Assembly: GCA_002840835.1 (NCBI GenBank)
Contig: PHCQ01000007.1
Span: 62,001-126,000 of the forward strand
Source of the DNA: Betaproteobacteria bacterium HGW-Betaproteobacteria-16
Lineage (GTDB): Bacteria > Pseudomonadota > Gammaproteobacteria > Burkholderiales > Burkholderiaceae_C
Length of the DNA: 64,000 nucleotides
Direction: 5' to 3'
Below are positions 58,347 through 64,000 of the stretch, one piece after another. A program made the translations under genes and the position numbers. The notes below the pieces were generated by a model, which did not search any database, was not told the DNA's origin, and saw only the letters and a program-made list of their open reading frames with translations. Every line of letters begins with the position of its first letter. Within the stretch, counting starts at the first letter, position 1.

Positions 58347-58958
58347 ATGACGCCAGTTGCACCACCAGAAGAGTATTGTGGAACCTTCAGCGCTGCGAAG
58401 CTGCTCGGGCTGTCTGTGGGCACCATTCAGGGAATGGTGGAAAAAAACGAGTTGCACGCCTGGAAAACCAAAGGCGGTCACAGGCGAATTTCAATGGATT
58501 CCATCAGGGCTTATCAGCGCCAGCACGGGTTCGCTGAAACCACCGACAAGCTCCGGTTGCTCAAGGTACTGGTCGTTGAAGATGACGCGCCAACCCTGGA
58601 ACTTTTTAAGACTACATTCGGCAGTTGGGATATGCCGGTCGATGTTTCCCTGATGTCCTCCGCGATGGAGGCCTTGATGGACATCAATAACCTCAAGCCG
58701 GATGTGTTGATCACCGACCTCAACATGCCCGGCGTAAATGGATTCGAATTGTTGCGCACGCTGCGCGCGAATCCCAGCTTTTCCACGATGGTCATGGTCG
58801 CCATGACCGGCCTCTCGCAGGCTGAAGTCATGGAGCATGGTGGCTTGCCGGCGCACACGGTCGCGGTTCAGAAGCCTGTTGATATGCGTTGGTGTCAGGG
58901 CTTCATTGCCGCAATGGTGGCCCTGCGCAGCTCTGGGACGGAGGTCTCATCTTCGTGA
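58347..58958 (+). CDS. HTH-receiver fusion protein, copy 2
   Basis: 203 aa from ATG 58347; an in-frame ATG at 58248 would add 33 unconserved residues absent from copy 1. Excisionase/MerR-type HTH (about 10-62, EYCGTFSAAKLLGLSVGTIQ, WKTKGGHRRIS) followed by a complete receiver: VVEDD, phospho-Asp in LITDLNMPGVNG, Thr in AMTGLS, Lys in VQKPVD. Nearly collinear with copy 1 at 6572, with long identical stretches (EALxDINxLKPDVLITDL, FELLRTLRANPSFS, GGLPAHTVA). It is convergent with the KaiB-domain hybrid kinase, whose HPt domain could be its phosphate donor, mirroring the arrangement of copy 1 with its neighbouring kinase. A terminator follows. Confidence 0.88.
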   Translation: MTPVAPPEEYCGTFSAAKLLGLSVGTIQGMVEKNELHAWKTKGGHRRISMDSIRAYQRQHGFAETTDKLRLLKVLVVEDDAPTLELFKTTFGSWDMPVDVSLMSSAMEALMDINNLKPDVLITDLNMPGVNGFELLRTLRANPSFSTMVMVAMTGLSQAEVMEHGGLPAHTVAVQKPVDMRWCQGFIAAMVALRSSGTEVSSS

Positions 58959-59011
58959 GTCCTTGACTGACCCGAAATATTTCAGCATCGGGCGTCCACT
59001 GGCGCTTGCGC

Positions 59012-59029
59012 AAGCCCGGGGCTTTTTTT
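59012..59029 (+). terminator. Rho-independent terminator after HTH-receiver copy 2
   Basis: AAGCC (59012-59016) pairs with GGCTT (59020-59024) over a 3-base loop and runs into seven T residues (59023-59029). A self-complementary GCTTGCGCAAGC lies directly before it and can form an alternative hairpin. Confidence 0.7.
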
Positions 59030-59360
59030 GCAGATGTCACTGGGCCTCTCAATGAAGCGGCCTCAGCGTGAAGGGTGGGTCCCCTTTGTCAGGCAAGCGG
59101 CACGCGAGGAAGGTCGCGATGAAATCGCTGAGCTCATCTGACGGCTCCACCATGTAGTCAATGGCCCACACCCGAGCACTTCGCCAGCGGCTTCAAATTC
59201 CGCATAGGGCTTGCTTGCAGTTGGGCGCGTTCAGCGGTTTAAGCGTGCCCCTCCTAGGCAAGCACCACCGTGAGGCAATATGGGAGGTGCTATGTGGCGC
59301 GTACGCCGGCGGACACGTGGGTGCCGCCAGGGGTATGTGGCGTGTGACGTCGCTACTGTT
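59030..59360. other. Intergenic region between convergent HTH-receiver and KaiB-kinase genes
   Basis: About 330 bases. On the - strand a short open stretch (about 59054-59190) reads like protein (WAIDYMVEPSDELSDFIATF, then LACRLPDK) and ends in a stop, but it has no start and matches no family I recognise. It may be the tail of a lost gene. Confidence 0.35.
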
Positions 59361-62300
59361 CTATCGTTTGTCGAGAAAATGCTGTACAGCCAGCAACTCG
59401 ACCTCAAAGTCTGCCATCAGGGGCTCGAGTGCCCCGGTGTGTTGCGTGCTGTTGGTGGCCGCTTCGATATCCTCGCAAATCTGGCCAAGACGTGTCGCAC
59501 CGATGGCTCGGGCGGTCGACTTCAGCTTGTGGGCCACATCGGACATGGCCTGCGCCCCACCGCTGGCGTAGGCCTTTGACATCGCCTGCTTCGAACCCGA
59601 CATGCTCGCACGAAATGCGGCCAGCACTTCCTGCATCACTTGTGGGTCGCCGCCGAGGAGATCGGCGAGCACGGCGAAGTCGACCGGGGACTGGACATCT
59701 GGGGGCGCTTCATTGGCCATGGCCACGCCCGCTGGGGTGGGCGTAGGCTGCAGCCAGACGTCGATGGCCGATTTCAGCTGTGCCAGAAGCACCGGCTTGA
59801 TCAGGTAGCCGTCCATGCCAACCTGACGGCAGCGCAGTTCTTCGTCGCGCAAGGCATTGGCTGTAATGGCGATGATGGGCAGGTGCGCCCCCTCTCTCTC
59901 CTCTGCGCGCACCGCAGCGGCCAGGGTGTAGCCGTCCATGGCTGGCATGTGCAGATCGGTCAGCAGCAGAGCATAACCTCCACAGCGCCAGCGGGCCAGG
60001 GCCTCCACACCGTCTGCCGCCATTTCGGCGCGGTAGCCGAGCAGTGCGAGCTGCTTGGTGAGAACCTGCTGATTGACTTCGTTGTCTTCCGCCACCAGGA
60101 TCAGTTGGCCCGCGCCCGACGACTGCTGCGGTGCTGGCACCGCCACGGGCGTTTCGACCGCTTCCGGGGCATTTCCGGTTTCCCCGGTCAGATCGAGGCT
60201 GGCCGCGAGTGCGACGCCGCGCAGGAAGGCCGCTCGTTGCAGGCCGTCGCTGTCCAGGTCCACCTCGTCCGGCCGCTGCCGCCGCGGCTGGCCTCTGCTG
60301 CCGGCTTTGATGATGACGAAGGCCAGCCCCATCCCAAGACGCTCCATCGCCATGGCACGGCAGGCCGCCAGTACCGGTTCGATGCCCTCCGGAGGTCCTG
60401 CGACGACGACGACACAGCGGCCCGGGGCCACGCCTCGCATCCAGGTCAATCCCACAGCAAGCGTCGGCGCGCATTGCACTGCGCAGCCTGCGTGGGTGAG
60501 GTAGTCGGCCAGGCCGGTAGTCAGGTCGGTGGAACCCAGCAACAGGCATGGCAACCCCGCCAGCGGCCGCTGCACAGGCGCCTCACCGGCGTCGCCCACC
60601 GGCAGGCGCACCGTGAATGTCGAACCCTGGCCCACAATGCTGCTGACGGTGATTTCGCCGCCCATCATCGCCACGAGGCGATGTGAGATGCTGAGGCCCA
60701 GCCCGGTGCCGCCGAAGCGCCGCGTCGTGCTGGCGTCTGCCTGCGTAAATGGGGAGAACAGGCGGGTCAATGTACCGGCGTCCATGCCCACGCCATTGTC
60801 GGTCACCACCAGTGCCAGTGTGTCGTCACCGGCTTCGTTGACGACGCACGCTGCCCGCAACGACACCGACCCTTGGCGCGCTTGACCGCTGCTGAACTTG
60901 ATCGCGTTGCCTACCAGATTCATCAGCACTTGCCGCAGCCGCCCTGCATCGCCCAGCATGCGAGTGGGCAGGCGTGGGTCGGCGTAATGGCGCAACAGCA
61001 CGTCCTTGCTGTTTGCCAACTGGCGCAAGGCGTCACCAACGCCCTCAACCACGGCAGTCACGTCCATTGGCGCGTGGTCAATAGCGAAATGCCCGGCCTC
61101 GATCTTGGAGAAGTCGAGCACATCGTCGACGACAGCCAGCAAGGCATGGGCAGACTCGCGCACAGTTTTGACCATGTCGCGCTGGTCGGGCCGCATGGGA
61201 GTCTCCTCGAGCACTTCGACCATGCCGACGACGCCGTTCATGGGGGTGCGGATCTCATGGCTCATCGTCGCAAGGAACGAGGACTTGGCGCGGTTGGCTT
61301 GTTCGGCGAGTTCACGCGCGTGCTCCAGTTCCAGGGTGCGGTGGCGCACCCGGTCCTCAAGCCCGGCATTCAGCTCGCGCAGAACCTCTTCGCTGCGGCG
61401 GCGTTCGCTGATGTCGCGTATGACGGTGACAAAATGCGTGTAGCCCTTGCCGTTCGCCGCAACCGGTGTGATGTCGACCTCGACGGGGTACTGCCTGCCG
61501 TCCTTCGTTTGCAAGACAAGCTCGGCGTGCACCGACTCAAAGCGGTTAACCGCAGTGCGGATGCGGTGGAGCTCGGCAGCATCCATCAAGAGGCTATCGG
61601 TCACCCCGGCTGACCGGCCCATCACCTGCTCCCGGGCGTAGCCGGTCAGGCGCACAAAGGCCTCGTTGACGAACACGATGCGCCGCCCGTGTTGCAACTC
61701 GGGTGCCGGCTCGGTAATGACGACGATATCGTTCAATTGCGCCACGCTGGCCTCAAGCAGTTCCAGTTGCTGACGCGTGGCGCGGGCTTCGGTGACATTG
61801 CGGAAGTACACCGACAGCCCGTCGGCCAGCGGGTGACAATCAACGCCGAACCACCCCTGCAATGGCGGGTAAAAGGCCTCGAAGGTGACGCCCGTTTCGC
61901 CCCCCATCGCGCGCCGGTAGTTGTGCTCGAAGACCAGGCCAAGCGCCGCTGGGAACACCTCCCACAGGACTTGCCCGAGTGTCTCTTCTCGCTTTCGCCC
62001 CCAAAGTCGCTCGGCCTCTCGGTTGATGTAGGTGAAGCGCCAGTCGCGGTCAACGGTGAAGAAGCCGTCGGTGATGCTCTCCAGCGTGTTGCGCAGTTGC
62101 TGCGTGAGCTTCTGCGTCTGCAACGCCGCCCGCTTGCGCTCGGTGATATCCTGCAGCGCGCCCTGGATGCGCACGATGCGGCCATCAGCGTCGCGCACCG
62201 CTTCGCCCATGGTGCGTACCCAGAAGTGTCGTCCCGTGGCTGAAATCTTCTCGGCTTCCATGTCATAGGGAACGCCGAACGCGATGCAGCGCCTGACAGC

Positions 62301-63761
62301 TTCGTTGACAGTGGGGAGGTGCTCGGGGACGAAGTTGGCCCATCCATACTCCGGTGGGGGCGAATAGCCGACCGGTTCGTCGTGCAGCACGGCGACCATG
62401 TCGGACCAGTGCAGGCGCCGCTCGATCAGGTCCAGGCTCCAGGCGCCCACCTTGGCAATCCGCCCAGCTATGTCCAGCATCGACTTGCTGTCGCGCAGTG
62501 CCTGTTCGGCGAGCCTGTCATCGGTGATGTCGCGGGCGATGCAGATGATGCCGACCATCGCATCCTGGGCGTCGCGCTGCGGGGCTCGCGTCGAGCGGAA
62601 CAGGCGCCGTCCGTTCACGCCCGTGACCCACACCTCGGTCGCCTGCACCTTGGCCGTCGCGAACATCGTGCGATCGTTGTCGACCATGGGGCCAGCCTCT
62701 GAGGCGCCGAACAAGGCCAGGTCATCGCAGCCAAGAATCTGTTCGATCGGCCGGCCGGTGAAGTCGGCCATGGCCGTGTTGCACATCACGTAGCGACCGC
62801 GCCGGTCCTTGATGTAGATGATGTCGGGAGCACCGTCGACGACAGCCTGCAGTAATTCGGTGCTGCGTTGGCTTGCCTGCTCGGCTCGTGCGCGGGCACT
62901 GACGTTGATGTGCAACACCACGGCGCCGGCAGGTCGCTCGGTCGAAAGGGGCGTCGCCATCAGCGTGAAGCACCGCTGCTCGGTGGGTGAATCGCAGGGG
63001 TACTCGATCGAGAAGCTGTTGCGTTCGCCCGCCAGCACGGCGCGCAAGCCTGATGCAACGGTGGTGTTGTCGGAAGCGCCACTGTCATGGCCCTGGCCGC
63101 AGGCGTCGAGGTAGTTCTGGCCCACACAGTGGTTGGCGTCCTGCAGGCCGTTTTCGTTGGCGAAGCGGCGCCAAGCCTCGTTGACGGAGACGATCGTGCC
63201 TTCAGAGTCGAGCACGGCAATATGCGCGGGCAGGGCGTCGAGCAGTGCCAATTGCTTGTTCGCCTCTTGCTGCTGCCTCTGCTCTTGCGCGCGACGCAGC
63301 AGGAACATGCGACCAGCCTGGTTCGCCACGGCGTCGACTTGGCCGGCAGTCAAATCCTCAATCCGCTGCTCGGTTTCTTGCAGGGTCTCGATCAGTGCAG
63401 CAAGGCCTGCTGGAGGGTTTTGCCCGGAGCAGCCAGGCGCCGCTTTCGCGTCTCGGCCGTCAAAGGGTTCCCGGGCTCCCGGCAGATCCAGCAGATGCAT
63501 CAGCGCCGCGGTGTCGCCCAGCGTTCCGAAGAATCTGCGCGTGGGTGTGGGTTCCAGAACGAGCAGTGTCGGCGTCACAACTATGCCGTCGGCTCGCGCA
63601 CGCTCAGGCTCGCGGAACACGTCGACGATTTCGATGTTGTAGCGCCCTGCCAGATGCTCGCGGCACAACGCCTGCAGGTTGGTCTTTGCTTGCGCCGAGT
63701 GGACGGTCTCGCCCACGATGTAGAGCCTGAAGCTCCAGGCGATGCAGTCGGTCACGGGCAT
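59361..63761 (-). CDS. Hybrid sensor kinase with N-terminal KaiB-like domain, five PAS domains, two receivers and HPt
   Basis: 1466 aa from ATG 63761; the frame is open to 63977 (GTG), but the extra 72 residues lack conserved features. Residues 10-95 are KaiB-like (FRLYIVGETVHSAQAKTNLQ, YNIEIVDVFREPERARADGI, VVTPTLLVLEPTPTRRFFG), the thioredoxin-like fold of clock protein KaiB and of the sensor end of SasA. A linker with TAGQVDAVANQAGRMFLLRR follows. PAS modules: about 168-290, 300-418, 427-545, 555-660, 672-790. HisKA has FLATMSHEIRTPMNGVVG (His 835). HATPase has TDNGVGM and FGGTGLGLSI. About 1080-1200 is a receiver-like domain without the usual Asp (LLLGSTDLTT, VVVVAGPPEG). About 1230-1350 is a normal receiver (VAEDNEVNQ, LLTDLHMPAMDG, LIKPV). 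The HPt has AHKLKSTARAIGA. Its catalytic half resembles the kinase at 3328. Likely output: the HTH-receiver at 58347. Confidence 0.88.
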   Translation of the reverse strand: MPVTDCIAWSFRLYIVGETVHSAQAKTNLQALCREHLAGRYNIEIVDVFREPERARADGIVVTPTLLVLEPTPTRRFFGTLGDTAALMHLLDLPGAREPFDGRDAKAAPGCSGQNPPAGLAALIETLQETEQRIEDLTAGQVDAVANQAGRMFLLRRAQEQRQQQEANKQLALLDALPAHIAVLDSEGTIVSVNEAWRRFANENGLQDANHCVGQNYLDACGQGHDSGASDNTTVASGLRAVLAGERNSFSIEYPCDSPTEQRCFTLMATPLSTERPAGAVVLHINVSARARAEQASQRSTELLQAVVDGAPDIIYIKDRRGRYVMCNTAMADFTGRPIEQILGCDDLALFGASEAGPMVDNDRTMFATAKVQATEVWVTGVNGRRLFRSTRAPQRDAQDAMVGIICIARDITDDRLAEQALRDSKSMLDIAGRIAKVGAWSLDLIERRLHWSDMVAVLHDEPVGYSPPPEYGWANFVPEHLPTVNEAVRRCIAFGVPYDMEAEKISATGRHFWVRTMGEAVRDADGRIVRIQGALQDITERKRAALQTQKLTQQLRNTLESITDGFFTVDRDWRFTYINREAERLWGRKREETLGQVLWEVFPAALGLVFEHNYRRAMGGETGVTFEAFYPPLQGWFGVDCHPLADGLSVYFRNVTEARATRQQLELLEASVAQLNDIVVITEPAPELQHGRRIVFVNEAFVRLTGYAREQVMGRSAGVTDSLLMDAAELHRIRTAVNRFESVHAELVLQTKDGRQYPVEVDITPVAANGKGYTHFVTVIRDISERRRSEEVLRELNAGLEDRVRHRTLELEHARELAEQANRAKSSFLATMSHEIRTPMNGVVGMVEVLEETPMRPDQRDMVKTVRESAHALLAVVDDVLDFSKIEAGHFAIDHAPMDVTAVVEGVGDALRQLANSKDVLLRHYADPRLPTRMLGDAGRLRQVLMNLVGNAIKFSSGQARQGSVSLRAACVVNEAGDDTLALVVTDNGVGMDAGTLTRLFSPFTQADASTTRRFGGTGLGLSISHRLVAMMGGEITVSSIVGQGSTFTVRLPVGDAGEAPVQRPLAGLPCLLLGSTDLTTGLADYLTHAGCAVQCAPTLAVGLTWMRGVAPGRCVVVVAGPPEGIEPVLAACRAMAMERLGMGLAFVIIKAGSRGQPRRQRPDEVDLDSDGLQRAAFLRGVALAASLDLTGETGNAPEAVETPVAVPAPQQSSGAGQLILVAEDNEVNQQVLTKQLALLGYRAEMAADGVEALARWRCGGYALLLTDLHMPAMDGYTLAAAVRAEEREGAHLPIIAITANALRDEELRCRQVGMDGYLIKPVLLAQLKSAIDVWLQPTPTPAGVAMANEAPPDVQSPVDFAVLADLLGGDPQVMQEVLAAFRASMSGSKQAMSKAYASGGAQAMSDVAHKLKSTARAIGATRLGQICEDIEAATNSTQHTGALEPLMADFEVELLAVQHFLDKR

Positions 63762-64000
63762 GCTGGCTGGATCAGCATCGTGTTGAGGGAGGCCTTGGGC
63801 TGAGTCGTCATGGGGGAATCTGGGGTTATCGAGCGCGGCAGTGGCTTGCACGCCGGAAAACCTATTGTCCAATGTGACAGTAGCGGTCCAGGACCATATA
63901 GTCTCTCCGGAGACCGCGCCATCCGTATGTGTACTTACCTCGCGGGACCAGCTATGGTCATGGCGCGAGAGATTCACTCTGGATGAATTGTCTTCGGTGG
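63762..64000. other. Upstream region of the KaiB-domain kinase at the window edge
   Basis: It holds the presumed - strand promoter of the kinase, or, if the GTG at 63977 is used, 72 further codons. No other gene is recognisable before the window ends. Confidence 0.35.

Noticed and set aside
59054-59190. Short - strand protein-like stretch ending in a stop
   Set aside because: No start codon context, under 50 codons, and no family match; noted only within the intergenic entry.

Overview
The window looks like a chromosomal accessory region of a GC-rich betaproteobacterium, most likely Burkholderiales and perhaps Comamonadaceae-like. The evidence is the GC-rich coding style, a PilE/FimT/PilV/PilW/PilX/PilY1 minor-pilin operon, an IHF-alpha-like protein, and two excisionase-type HTH-receiver proteins. 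The taxonomic call is inference. No rRNA, tRNA or CRISPR array was seen.

Layout. (1) 1-0.7 kb is mobile-element debris: the broken C-terminus of a tyrosine recombinase, a cluster of inverted repeats including a perfect 32-bp palindrome, and the C-terminus of an IS66 transposase. (2) 0.7-7.2 kb holds two hybrid sensor kinases (CHASE4 type; GAF-PAS-PAS-HK-REC-HPt type) and a divergent HTH-receiver protein. (3) 8.0-36.9 kb is a surface-adhesion locus with all genes on the + strand. It starts with a small secreted Asn/Ser/Gly-rich protein, a CsgG/HfaB lipoprotein and a 1566-aa repeat protein, an order resembling the Caulobacter holdfast-anchor genes hfaA-hfaB-hfaD. After a terminator come a ShlB/FhaC-type two-partner secretion transporter, a SapC-family protein, a giant filamentous adhesin of about 6151 aa and a periplasmic parvulin isomerase. 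(4) 37.3-39.3 kb holds, on the - strand, a UppS-like protein and a GDP-fucose-synthase-like protein, both with altered active-site residues. An IHF-like gene with a C-terminal tail follows. (5) 40.6-48.1 kb is a spore-coat-U-like gene followed by the type IV minor pilins and the PilY1 tip adhesin. (6) 48.2-56 kb has lower GC and carries three more sensor kinases and an IS5-family transposase remnant. (7) 56.6-64 kb has a second catalytically altered fucose-synthase-like protein, a second HTH-receiver protein, and a very large hybrid kinase with an N-terminal KaiB-like domain and five PAS domains.

How the parts may work together. The secreted products (CsgG/HfaB-exported adhesin, two-partner adhesin, type IV pilus with PilY1) all concern attachment to surfaces or other cells. 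The five sensor kinases and two HTH-receiver proteins around them are the obvious candidates for controlling that attachment. Each HTH-receiver gene lies beside a kinase ending in REC-HPt, and those two kinases share closely similar catalytic halves. This suggests two duplicated kinase/regulator pairs whose sensory ends have diverged. The three enzyme-like proteins without normal catalytic residues have no obvious metabolic role and are the least explained part of the window.
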